This document shows positions 1-9,149 of a stretch of DNA of 64,000 nucleotides, piece after piece. Position 1 is the stretch's first letter, and the number at the start of each line of letters is the position of its first letter. The notes under the pieces were generated by a model, which was not told the origin of the DNA, ran no database searches, and was given only the letters and a program-made list of their open reading frames with translations. The position numbers and the translations under genes were made by a program. Origin of the DNA: Noviherbaspirillum aridicola (GTDB lineage Bacteria > Pseudomonadota > Gammaproteobacteria > Burkholderiales > Burkholderiaceae_D); assembly GCF_019656455.1 (NCBI RefSeq), contig NZ_BPMK01000012.1, forward strand, positions 62,001-126,000. The letters run 5' to 3'.

Positions 1-1
1 A

Positions 2-679
2 GACACGGTGGCGGGCAAGTGGCTGTCCGTCACCGGCTGTCCGATCGTGGAGGGCTACGGACTGTCCGAGACCAGTTCCGGCGTGACCTGCAATCCGGTC
101 GACTCGGAAGCCTTCACCGGCACCGTCGGCCTGCCGCTGCCGAGCGCGGCGGTGCGCATCACCGACGATGCCGGCAATGAACTCCCGCCGGGCCAGCCGG
201 GCGAGATCGAGATCAAGGGACCGCAGGTGATGGCCGGCTACTGGAACCGTCCCGACGAGACCGCCAGGGTGATGACCGCCGACGGCTGGTTCAAGTCGGG
301 CGATATCGGCACCATGGATGAGCGCGGGTATGTGAAGATCGTCGACCGCAAGAAGGACATGATCCTGGTGTCCGGCTTCAACGTCTATCCGAACGAAATC
401 GAAAACGTGGTGGCGGCCCATCCCGGCGTGCTCGAATGTGCGGCGGTCGCGGTGCCGGACGAGAACAGCGGCGAAGCGGTCAAGCTCTTCGTGGTGAAAC
501 GGGACCCCGGCCTGAGCGAGGACGAGCTGATGAAGTACTGCGCGATGCAGCTGACCGGCTACAAGCGCCCGAGGTCGATTGAATTCCGCGACGATCTGCC
601 CAAGAGCAATGTGGGCAAGATCCTGCGGCGCGAGCTGCGGGAAGCGGCCAGGCCGCGCGACGCCGCCGCCACCCGCTGA
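2..679 (+). CDS. Acyl-CoA ligase (AMP-forming), C-terminal part
   Basis: The 5' end lies outside the window; the reading frame is open from base 2, so the 223-residue stretch from the GTG at 8 is not a true N-terminus. The protein is the C-terminal third of an adenylate-forming ligase of the long-chain fatty-acid-CoA ligase type. It shows the ATP-binding YGLSET motif, the hinge region [20 protein letters not shown], and the C-terminal catalytic lysine in SNVGKILRR. The family activates a carboxylic acid to its acyl-AMP and then the CoA thioester in the cytoplasm. The chain length of the substrate cannot be read from this part. No gene follows closely on the same strand. Confidence 0.93.
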   Translation, partial: DTVAGKWLSVTGCPIVEGYGLSETSSGVTCNPVDSEAFTGTVGLPLPSAAVRITDDAGNELPPGQPGEIEIKGPQVMAGYWNRPDETARVMTADGWFKSGDIGTMDERGYVKIVDRKKDMILVSGFNVYPNEIENVVAAHPGVLECAAVAVPDENSGEAVKLFVVKRDPGLSEDELMKYCAMQLTGYKRPRSIEFRDDLPKSNVGKILRRELREAARPRDAAATR

Positions 680-815
680 GGGCGCCCGGGCAGGCGTCGC
701 CGCGACCGGCCACGACGCGTGACGGGCGGCCGCGGGAACCCGATCGACGACCGTCAGCCGGCCGCGGCGCGAGCACGCCTGGCGACCGGCCCGGTGCCGC
801 GGCCCGCTACGCTTT

Positions 816-1985
816 TCATACCGGCCCGGCGTCGACGCTGCCCGGCTCGCCCGGCTGGCCCGCATAAGTGCTTACCACGCCGGCCGGGGTGATCTTTCGT
901 ATCGCATGGTTTCCGGAGTCGGCGACATACAGGTTGCCTGCCGCATCGACCGCCACGCTCGTCGGCCGGTTGAAGCGCGCCTCGCCGCCGGCGCCGTCGG
1001 CGCTGCCCGCGACGCCGGCCGAACCGGCGACCGTCGTCAGCACGCCGTCCGTGCCGTACCGGCGTATCGTGTGGTTATCGGTGTCGGCGAAATAGAGGTT
1101 GCCGGCCTGATCGCTGGCCAGCCCCTGCGCGCCGGCACCGATCCTGGCGCCCGCGCCCGGCCCGTCGATGTGTCCGCAGGTGTTGTCGAACTCCTGCGCG
1201 GCGCGCGCGCCTGCCAGCGTCGACCGCACCCCGGTGGGTGAAATCCTGTCCAGCGTGCAGCTGTACGTGGTCTTCCCGAGCGGCGGAAAGTCCTGCCCGG
1301 TGTTGAGCACGTACAGGTTGCCGCCGGCGTCCCGCACCACGCCGCGCGGCTCCAGCTGGCCTTCGAGCAAGCGCGTCAGGCTCCCGTCCGGCGCCAGCCT
1401 CGCGATCGCCGAGCGGAAGTTGTCCGCGATGTAGAGGCCATGGTGTTCATCCGTCTCGATGCCGAGTCCGTAGATGCCCTCGAAGACGGTCGTGACATTG
1501 CCCTGCCGCGTGATCTTGCGGATGCGTCCTTCATTGAGGAAGGTATCGGTGGCATAGAGATGGCCCGCGGCATCGGTATCGAGCGCCGTCAGCCGGTTGA
1601 AGCGTGCGGCCGCGCCGGTGCCGTCGGCCGGCGGACCGAAGGCATCGCCGAACACCCCGTTGACGCCGGCGAGCGTCGTCACGCTGCCGTCGGGAGCGAT
1701 GCGGCGCACCGTGCCGTTGCCGCCGACATACAGATTGCCGCCGCGATCGAGCGTGAGCGCATAGGGCGAGGTGAAGCGCGCCTCGGGCGCGGCGCGCTCC
1801 GCCGGCAGACCGGGGCGCTCCGGCGTCGGCAGGCCCGGCTCGGGCAGGCTTGGCGGCGCCACGCTCGTGCCGGGCATCATCGACGCCGCGCTCGCCTGCG
1901 TCTCCGTTCCCGGAACGCCATCGCCGCCGCCGCAGCCGGCGATGGCCAGGGGGATGCAGAAGCCAAGAATGAGTTTGCGGATCAT
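816..1985 (-). CDS. NHL-repeat beta-propeller lipoprotein
   Basis: This encodes a 389-residue predicted lipoprotein. The start at 1985 is chosen over an in-frame ATG at 2060 because AAGGAG sits 6 bases upstream of it and the product then opens with a signal peptide ending in a lipobox (AIAGC). After a Pro/Glu-rich linker there are about six NHL-type repeats, with signatures such as NLYVADSGNHAIRKI and NLYFADTDNHTIRRY, each followed by a GVxTTxAG strand. Such repeats fold into a beta-propeller used for binding or as a scaffold outside the cytoplasm. The ligand is unknown. It appears monocistronic. Confidence 0.88.
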   Translation of the reverse strand: MIRKLILGFCIPLAIAGCGGGDGVPGTETQASAASMMPGTSVAPPSLPEPGLPTPERPGLPAERAAPEARFTSPYALTLDRGGNLYVGGNGTVRRIAPDGSVTTLAGVNGVFGDAFGPPADGTGAAARFNRLTALDTDAAGHLYATDTFLNEGRIRKITRQGNVTTVFEGIYGLGIETDEHHGLYIADNFRSAIARLAPDGSLTRLLEGQLEPRGVVRDAGGNLYVLNTGQDFPPLGKTTYSCTLDRISPTGVRSTLAGARAAQEFDNTCGHIDGPGAGARIGAGAQGLASDQAGNLYFADTDNHTIRRYGTDGVLTTVAGSAGVAGSADGAGGEARFNRPTSVAVDAAGNLYVADSGNHAIRKITPAGVVSTYAGQPGEPGSVDAGPV

Positions 1986-2473
1986 TGCTTTCTCCTTCAT
2001 GGAATTGCCGCTCCGTGCCCGCAGCCCGGAGCGCGCAGGGATGTCCGGGTACCGCGGCAATGGGCGGCGGTACCTGCCGAAGTTCGCGCGAACGCGCCCC
2101 GGAGGTGCTTCCCGTCCGGCGCGGTTAGCGCCTGCTTATGAGGAGCGGCCGGCGGAATCGATCCTCCTTTGTTCAGCCGGTTTGAGCGGAGTCACCTGGA
2201 TCGCGTGTGCCGGGAAAATCAAGGGCCGGCGGCCGCCGGGCGGATTCGCCGGCGGCCGGACGGAGCGCGGCCGACGGGACATGGCGATGAATCAGCGCGG
2301 GCTCCGGGTGTCCGACGCGCAGCGGCCCGCCGCCCGCTGCCCATTTGAGCACCCGTACAATTTCTTATTGTGGTATTGCACGCCTCTCAATAAACTTCTC
2401 GCCTGGAAATTTTTCTATTCATTGCCGGTGCCGCGCACATGCTGCCCACGCACCGGCCAACCCGGAGAACCTG
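1986..2473. other. Intergenic region between divergent lipoprotein and permease genes
   Basis: These 488 bases separate two divergent genes. The part nearest the lipoprotein gene is GC-rich and shows no convincing coding signal. The part from about 2345 to 2430 is clearly AT-richer (including TACAAT at 2356-2361 and TATTGT at 2366-2371) and is the likely place for the promoter of the permease gene. I could not assign a convincing -35 partner, and I see no riboswitch or gene here. Confidence 0.4.
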
Positions 2474-3781
2474 ATGTCAAACACGTTTTTTCCCAAGTGG
2501 CGTTTGCGCGCCAGCACCCATGACGGGCTGGGGCCGGTCATCGGCACGGAAGACCGTCTGCCCTGGGGGCAGACCCTCGCCATGGGACTCCAGCACGTCG
2601 TCGCCATGTTCGGGGCGACCGTGCTGGCGCCGCTGCTGATGGGTTTCGACCCCAACCTGGCAATCTTCATGTCGGGCGTCGGCACCCTGCTCTTTTTCCT
2701 GTTCGTCGGCGGCCGGGTGCCGAGTTACCTCGGATCGAGCTTCGCCTTCATCGGCCTGGTCATCCTGGTGTCGGGCTATGGCGGCCAGGGGCCGAACGCC
2801 AACATGGGCGTGGCGCTCGGCGGCATCATCGCCTGCGGCGTCGTCTACACGCTGATCGGTCTGCTGGTCATGGCGACCGGCACCGCCTGGATCGAGAAAC
2901 TGATGCCGCCGGTGGTGACCGGCGCGGTGGTGGCGGTCATCGGCCTGAATCTGGCGCCGATCGCGGTCAAGGGCGTGGTGGCGAACAACTTCGATGCCTG
3001 GATGGCAATCGTGACCATTCTCTGCGTCGGCGGCGTGGCGGTGTTTACCCGCGGCATGGCGCAGCGGCTGCTGATTCTGATCGGCCTGCTGCTGGCGTAC
3101 GCGGTGTATTTCGTCCTGGCCAACCTTGCCGGGCTGGGAAAGCCGATCGATTTCTCCATCGTCGCCAATGCCGCATGGTTCGGCGTGCCGCGCTTCGTCG
3201 CCCCGGTGTTCCAGGCCGACGCCATGGCGCTGCTGGCGCCGGTGGCCGTCATCCTGGTCGCTGAAAACCTCGGGCATATCAAGGCGGTAAGCGCCATGAC
3301 CGGCCAGAACCTCGACCGCTACATGGGCAGGGCCTTCGTCGGCGACGGCGTGGCGACCGTCCTCTCGGGCAGCGTCGGCGGAACCGGCGTCACCACCTAC
3401 GCGGAAAACATCGGCGTGATGGCCGCCACGAAGATCTATTCGACGCTGATTTTCGTCGTCGCGGCGCTGATCGCGCTGGTGCTTGGCTTCTCGCCGAAGT
3501 TCGGCGCCATCATCCAGACCATTCCCGGCGCGGTGCTCGGCGGCGTGTCGATCGTGGTCTTCGGGCTGATCACCGTGGCCGGCGCGCGCATCTGGATCGA
3601 GAACAAGGTCGATTTTTCCGACAACCGCAACCTCATCGTCACCGCCGTCACGCTCGTGCTCGGAGCGGGCGACTTCACGCTGAAGCTGGGCCAATTCGCG
3701 CTCGGCGGCATCGGGACCGCCACCTTCGGCGCGATCATCCTGTACGCGCTGCTGTCGCTGCGCGGGAACCGAGCCGACTAA
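2474..3781 (+). CDS. rutG: RutG-like pyrimidine permease (NCS2 family)
   Basis: This 435-residue inner-membrane transporter belongs to the nucleobase-cation symporter 2 family. It resembles Escherichia coli RutG closely along its whole length: the FPxW opening, MFGATVLAPLLMG, GGRVPSYLGSS, VTGAVVAVIGLNLAPIAVK, and the family signature AENLGHIKAV with GGTGVTTYAENIGV. About 12-14 membrane segments are visible. RutG/UraA-type carriers import uracil and related pyrimidines with protons. The start at 2474 (preceded by CGGAGA) is preferred to an upstream ATG at 2345, which would add a non-conserved tail. No rut catabolic genes lie nearby. The uracil phosphoribosyltransferase gene at 49.4 kb could use the imported base (inference). 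Confidence 0.92.
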   Translation: MSNTFFPKWRLRASTHDGLGPVIGTEDRLPWGQTLAMGLQHVVAMFGATVLAPLLMGFDPNLAIFMSGVGTLLFFLFVGGRVPSYLGSSFAFIGLVILVSGYGGQGPNANMGVALGGIIACGVVYTLIGLLVMATGTAWIEKLMPPVVTGAVVAVIGLNLAPIAVKGVVANNFDAWMAIVTILCVGGVAVFTRGMAQRLLILIGLLLAYAVYFVLANLAGLGKPIDFSIVANAAWFGVPRFVAPVFQADAMALLAPVAVILVAENLGHIKAVSAMTGQNLDRYMGRAFVGDGVATVLSGSVGGTGVTTYAENIGVMAATKIYSTLIFVVAALIALVLGFSPKFGAIIQTIPGAVLGGVSIVVFGLITVAGARIWIENKVDFSDNRNLIVTAVTLVLGAGDFTLKLGQFALGGIGTATFGAIILYALLSLRGNRAD

Positions 3782-3882
3782 GGCCGAGTCCGGGAAACGG
3801 GCAGGGGGTGACGGACCGGCGCCGTCCCGCTGCCCGCCCGGGCCTCAACGGGGCGCCGGCGCGGCTGGCGATCCTGCCGCCA

Positions 3883-4617
3883 TCATCCGAGCGTGCGGCG
3901 CAGCGCTTCGAAAAACAATTCGGCCTGCAGCCGTTCGCCCAGCGACTGCGCCGCGACCCGGCCTGCAAGGCCGGCATCGACGGGCATCAGGCGTCGCCCG
4001 GTCGACCCTGCCAGCACCTCGGCCTGGCAGGCGCGCTCCAGGTAGTAGAGATCGTCGTACGCGTAATCGATGCGTTCACCGCACACCACCACGCCGTGAT
4101 TGCCCAGGAAGGCAACATCGGCGCCGTTCATCGCCCGTGCGATGCGCTCGCCTTCCGAGGCATCCAGCGCCAGCCCGTTGTAGCGGTCGTCGACCGCCAG
4201 TCTCCCGTGGAAGCGCATCGCGTTCTGCGACAGCGTCGTATCGAGGCAGCGACCTTCGGTGAGCGTGAGCGCGGTCGCGTGCGGCATGTGCGTGTGGAGC
4301 ACGCAAGCCTTCCTCGCGATGCGGTGTATCGCCGCATGAATGAACATCGCGGTCGGCTCGACCGCGTGCCGTCCCGCCAGCTTCCGCCCGTCGCCGTCGA
4401 CGAGGACAATGTCGTCGGCCCGCACTTCGCTCCACAACAGGCCGCGGGGGTTCAGCAGAAAAAGCGAGTCGTCCTCGGGGAGGGCGATGCTGAAGTGATT
4501 GCAGACGCCTTCGCCCAGCCCGTGATGCGCGGCCGCCCGAAGCGCGAGCGCGAGGTCCGCACGCAGCCGGGCGACGGAACCGGAAAAAAACACCTCCTCA
4601 TGGTGCGAGCTTGCCAT
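3883..4617 (-). CDS. Class II aldolase/adducin-family protein
   Basis: This encodes a 244-residue soluble protein with a full class II aldolase/adducin fold. Zinc-ligand signatures are present: HTHMP around residue 109, and a third histidine in the GNHGVVV segment near residue 170. Members include fuculose-phosphate and ribulose-5-phosphate aldolases, but this subgroup (opening with an RxDLALALRAAAHHGLGEG region) is common beside catabolic genes and often lacks an assigned substrate. It faces the permease convergently and has no obvious operon partner. Substrate not assigned. Confidence 0.87.
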   Translation of the reverse strand: MASSHHEEVFFSGSVARLRADLALALRAAAHHGLGEGVCNHFSIALPEDDSLFLLNPRGLLWSEVRADDIVLVDGDGRKLAGRHAVEPTAMFIHAAIHRIARKACVLHTHMPHATALTLTEGRCLDTTLSQNAMRFHGRLAVDDRYNGLALDASEGERIARAMNGADVAFLGNHGVVVCGERIDYAYDDLYYLERACQAEVLAGSTGRRLMPVDAGLAGRVAAQSLGERLQAELFFEALRRTLG

Positions 4618-4732
4618 GCCATCTCCTCTGTCAGGGGCCGGTGCCGGTGAATGGCACCGTCCGCCTGCATTCTATCCCGCCGGTGCTGTCGCCACATGCA
4701 GGCCGCCCGGCGACGGCGGGACGAATCGACGG

Positions 4733-4762
4733 ACAAAAAAAACCGCTCCCTCGGGAGCGGTT
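4733..4762 (-). terminator. Rho-independent terminator of the DUF4148 gene
   Basis: An inverted repeat at 4741-4762 (AACCGCTCCC / GGGAGCGGTT) has a very short loop and is followed, on the minus strand, by a run of eight T. It lies 20 bases past the stop codon of the minus-strand gene ending at 4783. Confidence 0.9.
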
Positions 4763-4782
4763 CTCTTCATGCATCGGCTGAC

Positions 4783-5145
4783 TCAGTTCGCGTTGGCGGG
4801 CCTGGAGTCGCCGGCGAGGCGGGTGGCGGCAGCGGTCCTGGAGGCCGGGAACTGGCCCTGGTATTCCTGGTGCAGGACGGCATAGCTGCCGTCGGCCTGG
4901 GATTGCTTCAGCTCGGCCAGCACCTGGGCGCGGGTCTTGCCCGGCACGAAGCCGGCAACCGGGTCGGCGATTTCCTGATGCAGGGCGGCGTAGCTGCCGT
5001 CGGCCTGCGACTGCTCCAGTTCGGCCATTACTTCGGCACGGGTCCTGGTCGACTTGAAGTCGGTGAACTCGACCCACTCCGACGCGGAGGCGAGGCTGGC
5101 GGTGGCGAGCAGGGCAAGTGCGGCGATCATTTTCTTGGCATTCAT
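4783..5145 (-). CDS. Small periplasmic DUF4148 protein
   Basis: This encodes a 120-residue exported protein. The start at 5145 (GGAG seven bases upstream) gives a typical signal peptide cleaved after ALAS/ASA-like residues near position 22. Two copies of the DUF4148 motif follow, each TRAEV/TRAQV - AEL.QSQADGSYA - LHQE. This family is typical of Burkholderiales and occurs in many copies per genome; its role is unknown. A strong terminator follows directly, so the gene is transcribed alone. Confidence 0.88.
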   Translation of the reverse strand: MNAKKMIAALALLATASLASASEWVEFTDFKSTRTRAEVMAELEQSQADGSYAALHQEIADPVAGFVPGKTRAQVLAELKQSQADGSYAVLHQEYQGQFPASRTAAATRLAGDSRPANAN

Positions 5146-5557
5146 TTTCATTCTCCAGACAAGTGTATTGACGATTAGTGACTCGGTCTCGGCGGAGCAG
5201 GCAAGGTGTCTGCCGTCGAAGGCTTTGCTTCGGTGAGTCGCACGCGTTTTTCTTGTGTGCTCATCGATGAAGTGCAGTCTATTCGGACGCGCCGACGGAA
5301 TAAACCGCCCACAGCGCAATGGACTATTGCGAAATGCGGAAATAATCTTGCCGCCCCGGCGAGCGGTCGCCAGCCGGTGCCCGGCACCACGGTAACCTGC
5401 GGTGTTTGAGGCTTCTCAACTCTTCGTAGTCGTCATCGGCAACCGGTTGTCGTCGCTTCCGTCCAACCCATCGGAGTTGCGCCCCTCCCCCTCCTGCGCC
5501 GGGCCTCCGACGCGCAACTCCTGTACCGGGCCACCGGCGAATGCAAGGACGAATGAC
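5146..5557. other. Intergenic region between divergent exported-protein genes
   Basis: These 412 bases lie between the divergent DUF4148 and repeat-lipoprotein genes and must carry both promoters. A moderately AT-rich stretch lies at 5155-5360. Short open frames exist on both strands but none has a ribosome-binding site or recognisable product. I see no RNA element. Confidence 0.4.
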
Positions 5558-6709
5558 ATGAACCCGACATCGAAAAAGGTAGCGGCGGCCGCCGTGGTGC
5601 TGACGAGTCTCGCGGGCTGCGGCGGCGGCGGCGATGGCGACGCCGTGGCGGACCAGGGCGGGAGCCGGCTGGCGCCCACCGTGTGGACCGTGGACGGCCG
5701 CGCCACGAACAGCTGCTCGTATGAGCCGCGCTGCACGAACAATCCGTACGCGCCGTTCAACGCCTATGGCGAGGGCTATACGACAACCAGCGCGCCGCCC
5801 AACGGCGCGGTACTGAGCGGCATCGTGCGCTTGCAGGTGCAGGGCCTGGAAATGGGCAATGTCGAGTTGCTGCCGGCGACCGGCTATACCCCCCGCCTCG
5901 GGGTTTTCGGCCTGTCGCGCGACAAGACCCAGGCCTGGCTGGACTTCGACACGACGCGGTTGCCGAACGGGCCGCTCGCCGCGCGCGTTTCCGCATTCAA
6001 TGTCGGCGCCGGCCAGCCCGGCGCGGTGGAACTGGTGCCGGTTCCGGCCCGCACCTGGACCATCAGCAATCCGCCGCTGCCCGGAACGGGCCTGACCGCG
6101 ACGCTGACTTCCGCGCCCGCATCCGGCGCCACCGTCAGCGGCACCGTGCGCCTGGAGGTGCGCGGCACCCGCATCGCCAACGCCGAACTCCTGCCCGCCC
6201 AGGGCTATACGCCCCGCCTCGGCGTCTTCAATGTGTCGGCGGACAGAACCGTGGCCTGGCTGGACCTGGACACCCGTTCGGTGCCCGACGGCACGCGCGA
6301 TGTGCGCATCAGCGTCTACAGCGTCACCGAGGGGCAGCCCGACGCGCAGGAAATCGTCGTCATGCCGGCACGCCGCTGGACCTTCTCCAACGGCGCCAGC
6401 GCCGCGTTCACCGCGGGCGTGAGCGCGGCTCCGGCGCATGGCGCGACGGTGCGCGGCACGGTCGTGGTGGAAGTGCGCGGCGCGGGCATGAGGAACATCG
6501 AACTGCTGCCGGCCTCGGGCTACCAGCCGGTCTACGGCCGCTTCACGACCGCCTACGACGGCAGCTTCGGCTACGTGGAGTTCGATACCCGGACGCTGCC
6601 GAACGGCCCGCTGACCGTGCGCGTGTCCGCCTTCAACGTCGCCCCGGGGCAGGCCGGCGCGCGCGAGATCGTGGCGATGCCGGCGAGGCAGTGGATCGTC
6701 GCCAACTGA
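5558..6709 (+). CDS. Lipoprotein with three tandem Ig-like repeats
   Basis: This 383-residue protein starts at 5558, where AAGGACG precedes the ATG. It opens with a lipoprotein signal (VLTSLAGC followed by GGGG). The mature part consists of three imperfect repeats of about 105 residues. Each holds the pattern G.V.L.V.G - ELLPA.GY.PR.G.F - W.D.DT..LPNG - VSAFNV..GQ.GA.E. - PAR.W..SN. The repeats are predicted beta-rich, like Ig/Big-type domains used in surface adhesion or binding. I do not recognise a named family, and no operon partner is evident. Confidence 0.82.
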   Translation: MNPTSKKVAAAAVVLTSLAGCGGGGDGDAVADQGGSRLAPTVWTVDGRATNSCSYEPRCTNNPYAPFNAYGEGYTTTSAPPNGAVLSGIVRLQVQGLEMGNVELLPATGYTPRLGVFGLSRDKTQAWLDFDTTRLPNGPLAARVSAFNVGAGQPGAVELVPVPARTWTISNPPLPGTGLTATLTSAPASGATVSGTVRLEVRGTRIANAELLPAQGYTPRLGVFNVSADRTVAWLDLDTRSVPDGTRDVRISVYSVTEGQPDAQEIVVMPARRWTFSNGASAAFTAGVSAAPAHGATVRGTVVVEVRGAGMRNIELLPASGYQPVYGRFTTAYDGSFGYVEFDTRTLPNGPLTVRVSAFNVAPGQAGAREIVAMPARQWIVAN

Positions 6710-6961
6710 GCGGCAATCCACCGGGCGGCGCGCTGGCGGCGTGGCCGCCACGCGCTGCCCTGCAATCTTTCCGTCGCGCTTCATCTGGGGGTGCGACGGG
6801 CACGACTTTCGGCGCGGTTTGTCAGCTGGCGAACAGAGTCATCCCGGATCACGTGTCAGACTTGCCATTCCTGGTGACGGCCGATGGCCTTGCCGCACGC
6901 ATCGGAGCAATCCGTTGCGGCGAGCCATCGGCAGCTCCTCATGAACATGGCAGAACGCAAT

Positions 6962-7276
6962 ATGGCAACGAATCAATCCTACCAATCCGACACGCACACT
7001 CACTCCGTCTACGCGCCTGGTCGCCTGCTGGCGACGCTGGCGAGCTGGTTCAACCTGACCACCGACCGCAGCCTTTCGAAACGTTTGCAGCTGTCGCCGC
7101 AAGTGCTGCGCGGGATCCGCTCCGGCGCCATCGCCATCACGCCGTCGCTGCTCATTCTCATGGCCGAGGCCGCGGGCAAGACCGTGGACGAACTGCGCGA
7201 ACTCCTCGGCGAGCGCAGGCGCAAGGCGCGGATGACCTGCTACGGCAGGCAGGCAATGCGGCCGGCCCTTGCCTGA
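6962..7276 (+). CDS. Small HTH-like protein
   Basis: This encodes about 104 residues; in-frame ATGs at 6884 and 6941 are alternatives and none has a strong ribosome-binding site. The central part, from LATLASWF through SLSKRLQLSPQVLRGIRSG to LLILMAEAAGKTVDELREL, has the helix pattern of a Cro/C1-type helix-turn-helix. A basic tail, ERRRKARM, follows. It could be a small DNA-binding regulator. No target is evident. Confidence 0.6.
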   Translation: MATNQSYQSDTHTHSVYAPGRLLATLASWFNLTTDRSLSKRLQLSPQVLRGIRSGAIAITPSLLILMAEAAGKTVDELRELLGERRRKARMTCYGRQAMRPALA

Positions 7277-7406
7277 GCAGCGCCCATGTCCTTCCATGCC
7301 GCGATCATCCATTCAGGCGGGGACGATCGCGGTTCGCCGCCGGCGCCCGCGCTGACGGCTTTTTATTCGAGCGCGCCGGCTGCTCCCGCCGTGCGCTGAC
7401 AACGAT

Positions 7407-7658
7407 ATGTATCTTGTCTATCTGCGCGATGCCGGCGGCGCCATCGTCGGCAGCGTCGAACATCTGTCGAGGCGGGAAGACGCGGAACGCAGCTTCGCGC
7501 GCCTGGTGAACGACACCTCGTACGACGGCTTCGCGCTGCGCGCCGTGCTGGTGGAAGACAGGCAGCCGATCGCGGTCCACCGCTTCGACCGCCCCGAAGA
7601 CCGTGCGCAGTCGTGGCGGGACCGGCTCGACCAGATACCGTTCTCGTCGCTCCACTGA
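7407..7658 (+). CDS. Small hypothetical protein
   Basis: This 83-residue open frame starts MYLVYLRDAGG and has a balanced, soluble composition with charged helices. It lies 130 bases after the HTH-like gene on the same strand. I do not recognise a family. Codon third positions are GC-rich, as in neighbouring genes, which supports real coding. The ribosome-binding site is weak. Confidence 0.5.
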   Translation: MYLVYLRDAGGAIVGSVEHLSRREDAERSFARLVNDTSYDGFALRAVLVEDRQPIAVHRFDRPEDRAQSWRDRLDQIPFSSLH

Positions 7659-7686
7659 AAGCGGCGGCCGGCACGCCCGCGGAATG

Positions 7687-8097
7687 TCAGCGGTCGTCGT
7701 GCGTGGACCTGGCCGTGCATCGGCCGTGTTGCAGCCGGACCTGCGGCGGCTCGATATGGCTGCAGGTGCTCATCGTCCCGGCGATGCGGTTGTATTTCTG
7801 TTCGGCTTCCGTGTACTGCCGCGCGAGTTCCTGCAGCCTGCGCTCGTCGGCGCGCGCGGTCGAATAAACCAGATAGGCCTGCGGACCGCCGCAGGCCCTG
7901 GCACCGAGCGGCAGCACGCGGCATTGCTCGGGACGCTGCGCGGACGCATCGCCCACCTCGCGCTCGATCAGGCGGCGCGTCTCCCGCATCTCGGATTCGA
8001 GCCCGCCGGCGATGCTCTGGCGGCTGTCGAGGGCGCCCGGGGTGCAGCCCTGCAGGGCGGCGCAGGCCATCAGCAGTGCAGTGCTTGTCGTCCTCAT
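7687..8097 (-). CDS. Small lipoprotein of unknown function
   Basis: This encodes a 136-residue predicted lipoprotein. The start at 8097 has AAGGA ten bases upstream and yields a short signal ending in the lipobox ALQGC. The mature part is charged and helical, with an amphipathic stretch (residues ~75-105, RADERRLQELARQYTEAEQK) and five cysteines. I do not recognise the family. It runs head-on into the small gene ending at 7658. Confidence 0.66.
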   Translation of the reverse strand: MRTTSTALLMACAALQGCTPGALDSRQSIAGGLESEMRETRRLIEREVGDASAQRPEQCRVLPLGARACGGPQAYLVYSTARADERRLQELARQYTEAEQKYNRIAGTMSTCSHIEPPQVRLQHGRCTARSTHDDR

Positions 8098-8150
8098 CGA
8101 GGTTTTCCTTTCCGCGTTCGCATGCCTGTATCGTAGGGCGGCCGCCCGGC

Positions 8151-9056
8151 CTAGCCGCCGGCCCGCCACGCCTGGGTGTTGCGCTCGACATGGTCGAGAA
8201 AGACGGCGGCGACCGGCGAGAGCCGCTTGCCGGCAGGGTAGAGCGTCCACCAGCTCGATTGCACGGGGAAGCCCTCGACATCCAGCACGGCAAGCTGTTC
8301 GGCGTCGGGCGACGGGCCGAGCGCATGCTCGGAGATCACCGACAGTCCCATGCCCACCGCCACCGCCTGCTTGATCGCCTCGTTGCTGCCGAGTTCAAGC
8401 CGCACGTGCGGCCGGAATCCGAGCCGTTCGAAATGGTGGTCGCAGGCAAGCCGGGTACCCGATCCCTTCTCCCGCATGATGAAGCGTATCGGCTGCAATT
8501 CGTCGAGCGGAATGGCTTTCTTCCCGGCGAGCGGATGGTCGCGCGGCGCGATCACCCTCAGCGGGTTCGGCAGAAACGCATGGCGCTCGAGTTCCATGTC
8601 CTCGGGCGGCATCGACATGATGTACAGGTCGTCGCGGTTCTCGCGCAGCCGGGCCACCACGCCGTCGCGGTTGAGCACCTCCAGCGCGATGTCGATGTCG
8701 GGATGCGCGGCGCAGAAGGTGCCGAGGAGACGGGGCACGAAATATTTCGCCGTGCTCACCACGGCCACCCGCAGCCGGCCACGGGTGAGGCCTTTCATCG
8801 CGTCGATCTGCTGCTCGAACGCGCTCCATTCATCCACCATCGCGCGCGCCGTCCTGACCAGCGCTTCCCCGGCCTCGGTGAGATAGAGCCGCTTGCCGAC
8901 CTGTTCATAGAGCGGCATGCCGACCGCATCCGCCAGCTCCTTCACCTGCATCGACACCGTGGGCTGGGTCACGTGGCAGGCGCGGGCGGCGGCGGTGATG
9001 GAGAGGTGTTCCGCGACGGCGAGAAACAGGCGCAGCTGGCGGAAAGTCACGTGCAT
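8151..9056 (-). CDS. LysR-family regulator, probably of the bicarbonate transporter gene
   Basis: This encodes a 301-residue LysR-type transcription factor. The N-terminal winged helix-turn-helix (FRQLRLFLAVAEHLSITAAARACHVTQPTVSMQVKEL region, residues 3-60) is followed by a substrate-binding domain. The ATG at 9056 follows GAAAG by six bases; an upstream TTG is less likely. It is divergently transcribed from the SbtA-type transporter 90 bases away, the classic arrangement for a LysR regulator and its target. The helix-turn-helix is of the CbbR/CmpR kind, regulators of carbon fixation and bicarbonate uptake in other bacteria. That assignment is inference. Confidence 0.92.
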   Translation of the reverse strand: MHVTFRQLRLFLAVAEHLSITAAARACHVTQPTVSMQVKELADAVGMPLYEQVGKRLYLTEAGEALVRTARAMVDEWSAFEQQIDAMKGLTRGRLRVAVVSTAKYFVPRLLGTFCAAHPDIDIALEVLNRDGVVARLRENRDDLYIMSMPPEDMELERHAFLPNPLRVIAPRDHPLAGKKAIPLDELQPIRFIMREKGSGTRLACDHHFERLGFRPHVRLELGSNEAIKQAVAVGMGLSVISEHALGPSPDAEQLAVLDVEGFPVQSSWWTLYPAGKRLSPVAAVFLDHVERNTQAWRAGG

Positions 9057-9149
9057 AGACAACTTTCTATAAATCCCATAATCAATATCGATTTTCCTTT
9101 ATAGGATAGCTCGGATAGGATGCGCCGTCACCGAAAACAGCACAACAAC
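9057..9149. promoter_or_regulatory. Divergent promoter/operator region of LysR gene and sbtA
   Basis: This short AT-rich spacer between the divergent genes carries an inverted repeat, CTATAAA at 9067-9073 and TTTATAG at 9098-9104. Between the arms is a near-palindromic ATCAATATCGAT at 9082-9093. LysR proteins bind such T-N11-A type dyads between themselves and the target gene. Binding is inferred. Confidence 0.45.

Noticed and set aside
5175-5390. 71-codon frame between the DUF4148 and repeat-lipoprotein genes
   Set aside because: No ribosome-binding site, no family, and it covers the expected promoter region.
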